14,622 nt of DNA from the NCBI GenBank assembly GCA_900770525.1, contig CAAHDT010000011.1, forward strand, positions 1-14,622, in the 5' to 3' direction. The stretch's first letter is position 1. The number at the start of each line of letters is the position of its first letter. Made by a program: the position numbers and the translations under genes. Of this stretch, positions 1 to 6,774 are shown one piece after another. The notes under the pieces were generated by a model. It searched no databases, was not told the DNA's origin, and saw only the letters and a program-made list of their open reading frames with translations. This stretch comes from Candidatus Gastranaerophilales bacterium. Lineage in GTDB: Bacteria > Cyanobacteriota > Vampirovibrionia > Gastranaerophilales > Gastranaerophilaceae.

Positions 1-310
1 ATCCGAGTTTCTGAGAGTTGGTGTCTGTTTCAGCAATAAGCAGCCGGTTTGTCTTATGTACTAGTTTGTACACTGCGAAAAAATCTTACTTCGCATTAAG
101 CTCATTATCCGAGTTTCTGAGAGCTATGTGAGTTTGGTGCTTGTGTACCCTTTTGTACACGTCGCTTAAAAATTCCGTCGCATCTACGCACGCTATCCTA
201 GTTTCTGAGAGTTTGTGCCGGTTGCAACAATAAGCAGCCGGTTTTTCTTATGTACCATTTTGTACACGGTGCAAAAAAGTTAATGCGTATTAGCCTCATT
301 ATCCGAGTTT
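1..310. repeat. Tandem repeat array with TGTAC-N6-GTACA palindromes
   Basis: A unit starting with ATCCGAGTTTCTGAGAG (or a close variant) begins at 1, 107, 195 and 301. Unit lengths are 106, 88 and 106, so the higher-order period is 194 bp. Units 1-106 and 195-300 align without gaps at roughly 80% identity; the middle unit is a shorter relative. Each full unit carries the same inverted repeat, TGTAC-N6-GTACA, at 57-72, 144-159 and 251-266; the middle one extends to GTGTAC-N6-GTACAC. No convincing gene lies here. The array is cut by the window start and may continue leftward. It could be an intergenic repeat family, a multi-operator region or a structured RNA; the sequence does not decide. Confidence 0.8.
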
Positions 311-336
311 TTGTTATTGTGTTTTATGGAGTTTTA

Positions 337-379
337 AAACTTAAAGCCGTTCTAAATATCTTAGAACGGCTTTAAGTTT
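337..379 (-). terminator. Rho-independent terminator of the helical-repeat gene
   Basis: A perfect 19-bp inverted repeat (337-355 with 361-379) encloses a 5-base loop. It starts only 3 bases past the stop codon of the minus-strand gene ending at 383. The GC-rich core is GCCGTTC/GAACGGC, and read on the minus strand the 3' arm ends in U-rich sequence. It would also stop transcripts entering from the left. Confidence 0.85.
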
Positions 380-382
380 ACA

Positions 383-1708
383 TTAGTTTTGGTGAGAGTT
401 ATAAAACTCTTTCAGTTTCCAAAAATGATTTGTGGCATAAGCGTTAAAAACGTCGCGCGAGATGGATACATTCATAATCCTTTTTTTTAGACTGTCTTCC
501 ATCGAATCAACCAAGCTGTCGTGCGAGATGGCTAAGCTTTCCATTCTTTTTTGAAGGTAAGCATCGCCTTTGGCCGAAAGCATCTGAAAACGCAGGTAGA
601 TTTTTAAAAATCCGAAATCCTTGACGTATTCCATCAAAATAACATCGTTACCGTCGTGCAAACGATACTTTGTCAGATACTCGTTTAAGAGTTCGGGTTC
701 GGCTTTTTTTATCAGCACAGCTTCAGCATTTTTGTGTAGTTGACGTTCGGCGATATAGGTCAAAATTTCTTCTTTGTTATCGCGCTTTAACAGTGCAATT
801 TCAGCTTTATCGGTAAGTCCATATTTGTGGATATAAGCGATAAGCTCTTCAGAAGAAGCCTGCTTGACATAGGACACTTGTGCTTCATCACCTTTAAAAC
901 CGTGGTATTTGGTATATTCTTCAACAAGGTGCGGAAACTGCTTTATAAATAACTTTTGTGCAGTCCCAAGCAACTTGAATTGCTTAATATATTCTGTTAC
1001 CACGTTGGGATGTTTGGTCAGTAGTACTTCGGCGGCTTCAACACAAAGGTTGTATTTGCCTTTTTGCAAAGTGTCGAGATATTGTTTCAACTCTTCATCG
1101 TCAGTCAATTCAACCAATAACTTTTCCGCGGTTTTATAGCAGCAGACATAGTTGGATTCCAGCAGTTCTTTAAGCAAAAAGCTACCGGAAAATCGAATCA
1201 GAAAATCTTCAGCTTTTTCGCATAAGTCGTTATTTTCGAGATAGGCGAGAAGTTTTTCCACACTCAGCGATTTAATCAGCTCTTTTTCAAATTCGTCCTT
1301 GGGCTGCTTGAATTTGCACAGCTCGTTGGCGCATCTGGTTAAAAGCGTGATGTTGTCGGTGTTTTTAGCCAAATGCAGGGCAAATCTCGGCAGATAAGCT
1401 GTCGTTCGCGGAGAGTTGATAAAAACCATATTGTCAAACGCTGCAAGAATTTCGGATTTAACATTGCGGTCAATAATAGAGAACAATGTGTCATCAGTAA
1501 ATTCTGTTTCCGTGCAAAGCATTGCGTGAATCAACGAGGTATTACCACGGTCGATAATCTCTTGCTGAGCTTGCGGTGTTAATTTAACGCCGTTATTTGC
1601 AAGGTAGTCAATTACCTTGTTAACGCTTTTTGACGCCACATAGTTCAACTGTTTTTGTTCCAGATACTCTTTGGTATCTTTAGAACGGCTAAATAAATTC
1701 CAAAACAT
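383..1708 (-). CDS. Alpha-helical repeat protein of unknown function (441 aa)
   Basis: I do not recognise a named family. The protein is soluble, with no signal peptide or membrane segment. From about residue 150 to 365 it shows degenerate units of about 22-24 residues of the form EE(I/L)xxYIxKYxLxxxAExxLIK, for example around 286-309, 310-332 and 336-358. This suggests a stacked helix solenoid of TPR or HEAT type, usually a protein-binding scaffold. Residues 365-441 lack the repeat and form a charged helical tail. The ATG has no obvious ribosome site, but a strong promoter lies about 40 bases upstream and a terminator abuts the stop, so it is probably a single-gene unit. It follows hydF, but the 135-base gap and own promoter argue against a fixed role in hydrogenase maturation. 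Repeat number in such proteins often varies between strains. Confidence 0.8.
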   Translation of the reverse strand: MFWNLFSRSKDTKEYLEQKQLNYVASKSVNKVIDYLANNGVKLTPQAQQEIIDRGNTSLIHAMLCTETEFTDDTLFSIIDRNVKSEILAAFDNMVFINSPRTTAYLPRFALHLAKNTDNITLLTRCANELCKFKQPKDEFEKELIKSLSVEKLLAYLENNDLCEKAEDFLIRFSGSFLLKELLESNYVCCYKTAEKLLVELTDDEELKQYLDTLQKGKYNLCVEAAEVLLTKHPNVVTEYIKQFKLLGTAQKLFIKQFPHLVEEYTKYHGFKGDEAQVSYVKQASSEELIAYIHKYGLTDKAEIALLKRDNKEEILTYIAERQLHKNAEAVLIKKAEPELLNEYLTKYRLHDGNDVILMEYVKDFGFLKIYLRFQMLSAKGDAYLQKRMESLAISHDSLVDSMEDSLKKRIMNVSISRDVFNAYATNHFWKLKEFYNSHQN

Positions 1709-1747
1709 ATTCTATAAAAATTTGTGAATAATAAATGAATGAAATTC

Positions 1748-1776
1748 AATATATTATTATTTTGTATATTTGTCAA
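1748..1776 (-). promoter_or_regulatory. Sigma-70-type promoter for the helical-repeat gene
   Basis: On the minus strand a perfect -35 TTGACA (1771-1776) and a -10 TATATT (1748-1753) are separated by exactly 17 bases. Transcription would start near 1741, leaving a leader of about 33 bases before the ATG at 1708. This is the best consensus promoter in the window. Confidence 0.75.
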
Positions 1777-1843
1777 TACAATAGGCGCCGGCTTAAAATG
1801 TAATTTTTGTTTCTGGCTCGTGGGTATGTGATTTAAAAATTGG

Positions 1844-3031
1844 CTATTGAGCTTCGTTGAAAGGTTCCAACACTCGCGGCAACACACCTTTAAGTTTGGA
1901 AATGCAAACTCCGTAATTTGTGATGGCGACACCGGCTTGTTCGCATTTATAAATGCGTGATAAAATTTCTTTGCGGTTAATTGCACAACCGCCGCACTGG
2001 ATAACCAATTTATAATTTTGCAGATTTGCGGCAAAATCGCAGCCGTTGACATAATCTATTTGTAGATTTTTACCGGTTTTCTTTTTGAGCCAATTCGGAA
2101 TTTTTACACGTCCGATGTCATCTTCAACCGCGTGGTGGGTGCATGATTCCGCAATAAGAATTTTGTCGCCGTCCTGCAGCTTGTTAATCATCTCCGCGCC
2201 TTTGACCATTTTTTGCAAATCGCCCTTAAAACGCGCCATCAAAATTGAAAAAGTTGTGCATTTGATATCTGCCGGAGTTTCGGCGACCATTTTATCAACT
2301 ACCTGCGAATCGCAAATCACTAAAGCCGGCGGATTTTTAAAGTTTTGCAGTACCATCTGATAATCGTTTTCTTTGACAACCAGAACATTTTGTTCATGGT
2401 CCAGACAATCGCGGATTGCTTGAACTTGCGGCATAATCAAGCGTCCTTTAGGTGCTTCGTAGTCAATAGGAATAATCATCACCACAGTACTGTGAGCAGG
2501 CGCCAAATCGCTAAGCAGCGGACGGCTGTTTATAAAATCTTCAGGGCAGACTTTAATCAACGCCGCTTTAAGCTCGTTCAGCACTTTATCGCGGGAATTT
2601 TTATCCATAGCATTGATAATTATTCCGTCTGTTGCCGTGATGTTATATTCATCAGCTTTGTTATAGACTTTTATCAGCGGAATTTTATGCTGAGCGGCGA
2701 GGGCGATTATTTGTTTTTCTTCATCTCCAATTATATCGCCTTCGCAGACCAAAATGGCAATATCGGCGCGGTCAAGGGTTTTTATGGTTTTTTCTAAGCG
2801 TTGCTCTGAAAGTTTAGTGCTATCGCCAAAACCAGCGGTGTCCAGCCACAAAACCGGTCCAAGAGGCAAAAGCTCTTGCGCTTTTTCCACAACATCGGTT
2901 GTTGTTCCGGCAATGTCAGAAGTTATGGACGTTTTTTGACCGGTTACCAAGTTCAAAAAGCTTGATTTACCAGCGTTTACACGTCCGAAAATGGCAATTT
3001 GCAAGCGTAATGATTTTGGAGTGCTTTGCAT
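1844..3031 (-). CDS. hydF: [FeFe]-hydrogenase H-cluster maturation GTPase HydF
   Basis: HydF is the scaffold that receives the 2Fe subcluster built with HydE and HydG and passes it to apo-[FeFe]-hydrogenase in the cytoplasm. The 395 residues match the usual length. The N-terminal GTPase domain shows the P-loop GRVNAGKSS (16-24), GTTTD (42-46), the G3 motif DTAGFGD (64-70) and NKAD (124-127). The C-terminal cluster domain shows SCTHH (296-300) followed by DDIGRVKIP, and the final cysteine pair C346-GG-C349. The usual histidine before that pair (HCGGC) is glutamine here (Q345). A strong ribosome site (AAAGGAG) lies inside the last codons of tatD, only 3 bases separate the two genes, and translation is probably coupled. 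hydE, hydG and the hydrogenase are not in the window. The family call is very secure. Confidence 0.96.
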   Translation of the reverse strand: MQSTPKSLRLQIAIFGRVNAGKSSFLNLVTGQKTSITSDIAGTTTDVVEKAQELLPLGPVLWLDTAGFGDSTKLSEQRLEKTIKTLDRADIAILVCEGDIIGDEEKQIIALAAQHKIPLIKVYNKADEYNITATDGIIINAMDKNSRDKVLNELKAALIKVCPEDFINSRPLLSDLAPAHSTVVMIIPIDYEAPKGRLIMPQVQAIRDCLDHEQNVLVVKENDYQMVLQNFKNPPALVICDSQVVDKMVAETPADIKCTTFSILMARFKGDLQKMVKGAEMINKLQDGDKILIAESCTHHAVEDDIGRVKIPNWLKKKTGKNLQIDYVNGCDFAANLQNYKLVIQCGGCAINRKEILSRIYKCEQAGVAITNYGVCISKLKGVLPRVLEPFNEAQ

Positions 3032-3034
3032 TTT

Positions 3035-3775
3035 TTATTCTCCTTTAAAAGTGTGCCAGTTAGCGGCGATAATTTCTGAAAAATCTTTTGTTGTCAAATT
3101 GAAAACAGCGGATATTTTTTCGGCCAGCAGCGGTAGGTTTTGCGGTAGAGATGGTAAATTTTTATGTCCGGATTGATACGGTCCGTCAGTTTCTAAAAGC
3201 AGCTGTCGAATATTGAGACGGCGTAGCAAATTTTCGTAGTTTTTTTTGCGTAAAATTGAAAAATTTAACCCCAGATAAAAGCCGTGCTTCTGCAGCTCTT
3301 TTCCCCATTCCGTCGAACCGGTGAATGAATGAAAAATCGTTTTTGCAGGTAGTGCGGAAAGCAGCGGACGTAAAATTTCATCAGCTTTTACGGCGTGCAT
3401 AATCAGCGGACGTTGATATTTTTGCGCCAAAGCAATTTGCTTTTGCAAAATTTCAAGTTGCTTGTCGGTGTCGGGATTTTTCAGCCGGTCAATTCCGCAT
3501 TCTCCCAGCCAAAGTTTTGAATTTTTCTGCAACAGATTTTCCAGTTGTTCCGCCCAATCCGCAGTCGTTTCGGAAATATACCACGGATGAACGCCGATTG
3601 CCGGAATAATTCCTATAAATTCAGCGGCAATGTCCAGCACTTTTTGCCAATCTGTTGGGTGTGAGGACGCGTTAACAAATTCGCACACATTGTTTTTGTT
3701 GGCGTTTGTTACTACATTTTTAACATCTGCGGGATTATAATCTTGCAAATGAATATGTGTGTCGGCGTAAATCAT
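3035..3775 (-). CDS. tatD: TatD-family metal-dependent hydrolase / DNase
   Basis: TatD-family amidohydrolase-fold enzyme; characterised members act as metal-dependent 3'-5' exonucleases or deoxyribonucleases in the cytoplasm. At 246 aa it is near the normal 250-265. The metal-site residues are in order: DTHIH with H7 and H9, GVHPW (H63), GECGID (E92), MHAVK (H127), FHSFTGS (H149) and ETDGPY (D197). It is the first gene of the minus-strand group and its end carries the hydF ribosome site, so the two are very likely co-transcribed. A specific role in hydrogenase maturation is not established; the link may be operon convenience. It is closer to the YcfH/TatD general type than to any specialised subgroup, and the exact paralogue name is uncertain. 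Confidence 0.92.
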   Translation of the reverse strand: MIYADTHIHLQDYNPADVKNVVTNANKNNVCEFVNASSHPTDWQKVLDIAAEFIGIIPAIGVHPWYISETTADWAEQLENLLQKNSKLWLGECGIDRLKNPDTDKQLEILQKQIALAQKYQRPLIMHAVKADEILRPLLSALPAKTIFHSFTGSTEWGKELQKHGFYLGLNFSILRKKNYENLLRRLNIRQLLLETDGPYQSGHKNLPSLPQNLPLLAEKISAVFNLTTKDFSEIIAANWHTFKGE

Positions 3776-3814
3776 GTTTAAAAGCCTTTTAACTATAGGG
3801 AGATAATAGCAATT
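3776..3814. promoter_or_regulatory. Divergent tatD/alr intergenic region, 39 bp
   Basis: Only 39 bases separate the tatD start (3775) and the alr start (3815). This leaves room for the alr ribosome site (AGGGAGA near 3797-3803) but not for two full promoters. The -35/-10 elements for one or both directions must therefore lie inside the opposite coding region. I see no consensus promoter. Confidence 0.5.
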
Positions 3815-4909
3815 ATGAGTATTTTTACAAGACCTGTTTTACAAATAAATCTAAATAATTTGGTGGCTAACTACAAAAAATTGCGTGAAATCGCCGCTCC
3901 GGCAATTGCTGCTGCGGTTGTAAAAGACAATGCTTATGGTTTGGGCGCCGAAATGGTGGCGGAAGCTTTGTATAATAAAGCTGATTGCCGCAACTTTTTT
4001 GTGGCGCATGCAGTTGAAGGCGAGCGAATCGCCTCACTGGTTCCGGAGGCTAAAATATTTGTGTTGCAAGGAATTGGCGATGATAGTTGGGAACTTTTTG
4101 AAAAATATAAACTGATTCCGGTTATTGCCTCGCCGGAAATGCTGCAATTTTGGAAAGAGCATGAAATTAAAGGAATTAAACCGGTTATTCAGGTAGAAAC
4201 AGGGCTTAATCGTTTGGGTTTTCGTTTGGAGAACTTGGAGAAACTGAATGCCGAAGATTTGAAGATGTTTTCTTTTGTGTTAAGTCATTTGGCTTGCGGC
4301 GACGAAAAAGACCATTTTATGAATCAGCATCAATTGGATAATTTCAATTTTATCCGCCAGCAATATTTTCCTAAACTTCCGGCCACATTGTCGGCGTCGG
4401 ACGGGGCGTTTTTGGGGGCTGATTTTTGCTGCGATATGGTGCGTTTGGGCGCGGCGATGTATGGTATAAACACGGCGCCTTACCGTTTGAACCAGATGCA
4501 GAATATTATAACTGTAAAAGCGCCGATTTTGCAAATTGCCAATTTACCTAAAGGAGATTTTGTGGGCTATTCGGCAACTTATCGGGCGGCGACAAACCGA
4601 AAAATCGCCATTGTTTCGATTGGTTACGGCGATGGGGTGCCGCGTTCACTTTCAAATGTCGGCAAGGTGTTTTTTAATGTATGCGGCAAGTGGAATGAAG
4701 CACGCATTATCGGCAGAGTTTCGATGGATAATGTAATTTGCGATGTGACCGGAATTGATAATTTACAGGTTGGAGATTGGGGATATTTGGTTTTTGACGA
4801 ATATACACTAGATGATATTGCCCGCGATGCCGGAACTATCAGCTATGAAGTTTTGTCACGGCTTGGCAAAAATCCTCGCTTTGTGCGTGAAATTTTGCCG
4901 GCGAAATAA
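3815..4909 (+). CDS. alr: Alanine racemase
   Basis: PLP-dependent cytoplasmic enzyme that interconverts L- and D-alanine, supplying D-Ala for peptidoglycan. At 364 aa it is a normal length. The PLP lysine motif is VVKDNAYGLG (K37), where most family members read VKANAYGHG. RLGFR follows at 133-137, and RLGAAMYG (210-217) is conserved. The second catalytic residue is the tyrosine of SIGYGDG (Y271), followed by GRVSMD (300-305). Domain order is TIM barrel then C-terminal beta domain. An AGGGAGA ribosome site supports the ATG. It is divergent from tatD and 123 bases upstream of ihfA, which has its own promoter. The two small changes in the lysine motif (D39 and L43) do not remove a catalytic residue. 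Confidence 0.95.
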   Translation: MSIFTRPVLQINLNNLVANYKKLREIAAPAIAAAVVKDNAYGLGAEMVAEALYNKADCRNFFVAHAVEGERIASLVPEAKIFVLQGIGDDSWELFEKYKLIPVIASPEMLQFWKEHEIKGIKPVIQVETGLNRLGFRLENLEKLNAEDLKMFSFVLSHLACGDEKDHFMNQHQLDNFNFIRQQYFPKLPATLSASDGAFLGADFCCDMVRLGAAMYGINTAPYRLNQMQNIITVKAPILQIANLPKGDFVGYSATYRAATNRKIAIVSIGYGDGVPRSLSNVGKVFFNVCGKWNEARIIGRVSMDNVICDVTGIDNLQVGDWGYLVFDEYTLDDIARDAGTISYEVLSRLGKNPRFVREILPAK

Positions 4910-4921
4910 AAAAATCTGCAG

Positions 4922-4946
4922 ATAAATCAAAAAACTGTTGATTTAT
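4922..4946 (+). terminator. Weak AU-rich hairpin after alr
   Basis: An 8-bp perfect inverted repeat (ATAAATCA at 4922-4929, TGATTTAT at 4939-4946) lies 12 bases past the alr stop, with a T-rich run about 12 bases further on. The stem is almost all A-T, so it is at best a weak terminator. Confidence 0.3.
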
Positions 4947-4964
4947 TTATTAAAAAGGTTTTTT

Positions 4965-4994
4965 TTGACAGAAGATGTGTTACAGTCATCTAAA
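4965..4994 (+). promoter_or_regulatory. Promoter for ihfA-merR
   Basis: A perfect -35 TTGACA (4965-4970) is followed after 18 bases by TCTAAA (4989-4994), a 4/6 match to the -10. The predicted start near 5001 leaves a leader of about 30 bases that carries the AGGAAGG ribosome site. Confidence 0.6.
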
Positions 4995-5032
4995 TTTATG
5001 TTAATGTCAATTTATATTTTAGGAAGGATGAA

Positions 5033-5320
5033 ATGAAAACTATTACCCGTATCAGCATTACTGAAGCAATCTATGAGGAAATCGGTCTATCTCGCAAAGA
5101 TTCCGGAGATGTTTTGGATATGATTTTAGATGAAATCAGAGATGAATTGGTTAGTGGTCAAGATGTAAAAATTTCTTCGTTTGGCACATTCAGCCTGCGT
5201 AAGAAAAACGCTCGTATCGGTCGTAATCCTAAAACCGGTAAAGAAGCCGAAATTACACCAAGAACAGTTATTTCTTTCAAACCTTCGCAAATTTTAAGAA
5301 AGGCCGTTAACGCTGAATAA
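5033..5320 (+). CDS. ihfA: Integration host factor alpha subunit
   Basis: Small DNA-bending nucleoid protein, normally a heterodimer with IhfB. At 95 aa it has the usual length. The N-terminal helices (1-40) are followed by the beta arm, in which RNPKTG (64-69) holds the proline (P66) that intercalates into DNA; the FKPS motif (82-85) leads into the final helix. The N-terminus (TRISITEAIYEEIGLSRKD) is of the alpha-subunit type rather than HU or IhfB. The AGGAAGG ribosome site lies just before the ATG. It has its own promoter and is followed 22 bases later by the merR gene, the order seen in many Alphaproteobacteria. Confidence 0.95.
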   Translation: MKTITRISITEAIYEEIGLSRKDSGDVLDMILDEIRDELVSGQDVKISSFGTFSLRKKNARIGRNPKTGKEAEITPRTVISFKPSQILRKAVNAE

Positions 5321-5342
5321 GTGATGGCGGAAGATTGAGCTT

Positions 5343-5783
5343 ATGGTTGTGGTGAACAAATCTAAATCTGCATTTAGAACAATTGCCGAAGTGGCAGACG
5401 AGTTGGGTGTGGCCACCCATGTGCTGCGTTTTTGGGAAACTAAGTTCGCCCAGATTAAGCCGATGAAAGCCAGCGGCGGCCGTCGCTATTATCGTCCTGA
5501 CGATGTTGAAGTTTTAAAACTGATAAAAAATCTGCTCTATGGTAACCGCTACACCATAGAAGGGGCGCAGCGTCTGATTAAAGAAAAAGGTTTAAAAAAT
5601 CTTTTGGGCGAAGAGGAAATTCAAAAAGACTTTTTTGAAGAGGAAGAGCCTGATTTGCCTTTGGGGCTTGAGCCTTTGCCGCATAAAGTGGAAGAGCCTG
5701 AGTTGCCGCCGGTAGATTTGTCTCCGATTTGCGATGCAATCAGCGAGTTGCGCGCCTTGCAGCAAAAATTGAAAAATTTATAG
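5343..5783 (+). CDS. MerR-family transcriptional regulator (alphaproteobacterial ihfA-linked type)
   Basis: Cytoplasmic DNA-binding protein of 146 aa. The winged helix-turn-helix is at about 10-80: FRTIAEVADELGV, then THVLRFWETKF, then the wing with GGRRYYRPDDVEVL. The C-terminal half is acidic (EEEEPDLPLGLEP around 100-112) and proline-rich, ending in a short helix. There is no cysteine set of the metal-sensing MerR type, so the effector is unknown. This short MerR, encoded immediately after ihfA, is a conserved alphaproteobacterial arrangement and is probably co-transcribed with it. A modest GGAAG lies eight bases before the ATG at 5343. Confidence 0.9.
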   Translation: MVVVNKSKSAFRTIAEVADELGVATHVLRFWETKFAQIKPMKASGGRRYYRPDDVEVLKLIKNLLYGNRYTIEGAQRLIKEKGLKNLLGEEEIQKDFFEEEEPDLPLGLEPLPHKVEEPELPPVDLSPICDAISELRALQQKLKNL

Positions 5784-5798
5784 AAATTTAGATTAAAC

Positions 5799-5837
5799 AA
5801 AAAAACTCCGCTTATCGTGAAAGATAAACGGAGGTTT
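5799..5837 (-). terminator. Bidirectional Rho-independent terminator
   Basis: CTCCG-C-TTATC (5806-5816) pairs with GATAA-A-CGGAG (5823-5833), with one internal mismatch and a short loop. On the minus strand the hairpin is followed by seven U (the A run at 5799-5805), a classic terminator for the small minus-strand ORF that ends at 5858. On the plus strand the tail is less U-rich, but it also lies directly after merR. Confidence 0.75.
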
Positions 5838-5842
5838 GGTTA

Positions 5843-5868
5843 GTTAGTGAATTCAGGTTAGTGAATTC
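5843..5868. repeat. Short direct duplication at the end of the small ORF
   Basis: GTTAGTGAATTC occurs at 5843-5854 and again at 5857-5868, with a 14-base period. The right copy holds the stop codon of the minus-strand small ORF. It looks like a local slippage duplication at the junction between core chromosome and AT-rich accessory DNA. Confidence 0.7.
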
Positions 5869-6034
5869 CGGCAAAGATTTCTGGAACTGGCTTTGCGCTG
5901 CAGGTAGAAGTCTCTCCAGAAGTTTGCAAACTGCGGATTTGCTGAGCTATTTCTTCTAGTTCTGCCGGTAATTCAAGACCGCAATCAATTGTTTTCGCAA
6001 AAAATTCTTTGTACAAATCATTTAAATTGCTCAT
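5858..6034 (-). CDS. Small protein of unknown function (58 aa)
   Basis: ATG at 6034, TAA at 5858-5860. The product begins MSNLNDLYKEFFAKTIDCGL and continues with an acidic helix (LPAELEEIAQQIRSLQ, about 22-37), then a Ser/Thr-rich tail with one cysteine and two prolines. There is no signal peptide, membrane segment or recognised domain. Support for a real gene: no other gene occupies the stretch, codon use fits neighbouring genes, and a strong U7 terminator lies 21 bases after the stop on the same strand. Against it: no clear ribosome site precedes the ATG. It might be a small helical regulator or an antitoxin-like protein, but nothing in the sequence proves this. Confidence 0.55.
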   Translation of the reverse strand: MSNLNDLYKEFFAKTIDCGLELPAELEEIAQQIRSLQTSGETSTCSAKPVPEIFAGIH

Positions 6035-6130
6035 AATAGTAATAAAATTAGTGAAACATAATTATAAACATTCAAAGTGAATATAAATTATTTAAGATAT
6101 TTTGTCAAATTGTTTTTAATTGTTGCTGGC

Positions 6131-6180
6131 AAAATGTAAAATCTTATTTAAGGACAAGGGTAAAGGAGGCCGTAAGACCT
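6131..6180. repeat. Left copy of 50-bp direct repeat flanking the lysozyme-like cassette
   Basis: This segment matches 7753-7802 at about 46 of 50 positions without gaps. The shared core runs from AAAATCTTATTTAAGG to AAAGGAGGCCGTAAGACCT. The copies lie just after the last gene of the two-gene cassette and some 200 bases before its first gene, so they enclose it. Confidence 0.8.
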
Positions 6181-6184
6181 CCTT
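6163..6184 (-). terminator. Hairpin after the membrane-protein gene
   Basis: AAGGAGG (6163-6169 region) pairs with CCTCCTT (6178-6184) around an eight-base loop, three bases past the stop of the minus-strand membrane-protein gene. The U-tract is short in both directions, so efficiency is uncertain. The other repeat copy (7753-7802) has lost the second arm. Confidence 0.5.
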
Positions 6185-6187
6185 CGT

Positions 6188-6769
6188 TTAGTGGAAAAAG
6201 TTAGGGATAGTTATTGCTATGCAGAACCCATAATACAACCCGTAAATCGTGCCAATGATTATAGAGAACACTTTAAGCACTTTCGGTGGCAAGCTGTGTA
6301 ATGTGAGCATAATAATCGCCATCGGTGCAATGATTTTGTAAGTGTTCCCAATCGGAAACCATAAAAAAGGTGCACTGTCTTGGCAAAAGAAACATATAAC
6401 CAGTCCAAAAGCAATTTCTCCAAAAACAAACAAATAGGCGTATTGTGTCGGAATGATTTTGCGTCGAAAAACTTCATAAAAAACAAAAATCGGCAGCGAC
6501 CAAATATAGAAAAACAATATCCAATTGGCATTTACGGCACACGTGCATATTTGCGGGTAGGTGCAAGCTCCTTGCAAATAACTTTGATAATCAAGTGTTT
6601 TTGTAATATATCCGTATTCAAACGCAAAGCAGTCAATCAGCTCAAGTTTGTCTTGGTCTAATTCTGCAATAAGCCATATCACAGCCCATAATAAAATATT
6701 GCAGACAAGAAAACCTCCGGTATATTTTAATGCCGTATATATTCTATTTTTTGCTACTATTTTGTTCAT
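6188..6769 (-). CDS. Multi-pass membrane protein paired with the lysozyme-like gene
   Basis: 193 aa if started at the ATG at 6769, five bases after the upstream gene's stop; a GTG at 6793 would add eight residues and overlap that gene but has no ribosome site. I see about five membrane segments, near 14-35, 83-101, 110-129, 145-160 and 166-188. A loop at 36-82 contains four cysteines (47, 69, 75, 77) that could form disulfides outside the membrane. No family is recognised. The tight spacing behind a peptidoglycan-cleaving-type protein suggests a functional pair: an immunity protein for a cell-wall-degrading effector, or a lysis partner (it is larger than most holins). Both are inference. Confidence 0.7.
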   Translation of the reverse strand: MNKIVAKNRIYTALKYTGGFLVCNILLWAVIWLIAELDQDKLELIDCFAFEYGYITKTLDYQSYLQGACTYPQICTCAVNANWILFFYIWSLPIFVFYEVFRRKIIPTQYAYLFVFGEIAFGLVICFFCQDSAPFLWFPIGNTYKIIAPMAIIMLTLHSLPPKVLKVFSIIIGTIYGLYYGFCIAITIPNFFH

Positions 6770-6774
6770 TTCTG

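Noticed and set aside
1..310. CRISPR array
   Set aside because: Units are about 90-106 bp with related rather than unique interior sequence, and the repeated 17-mer is too short and widely spaced; no cas genes are present.
1645..2052. Minus-strand 135-codon frame overlapping the end of hydF and the start of the helical-repeat gene
   Set aside because: It lies in another frame of two well-supported genes and shows no domain or ribosome site; treated as a shadow.
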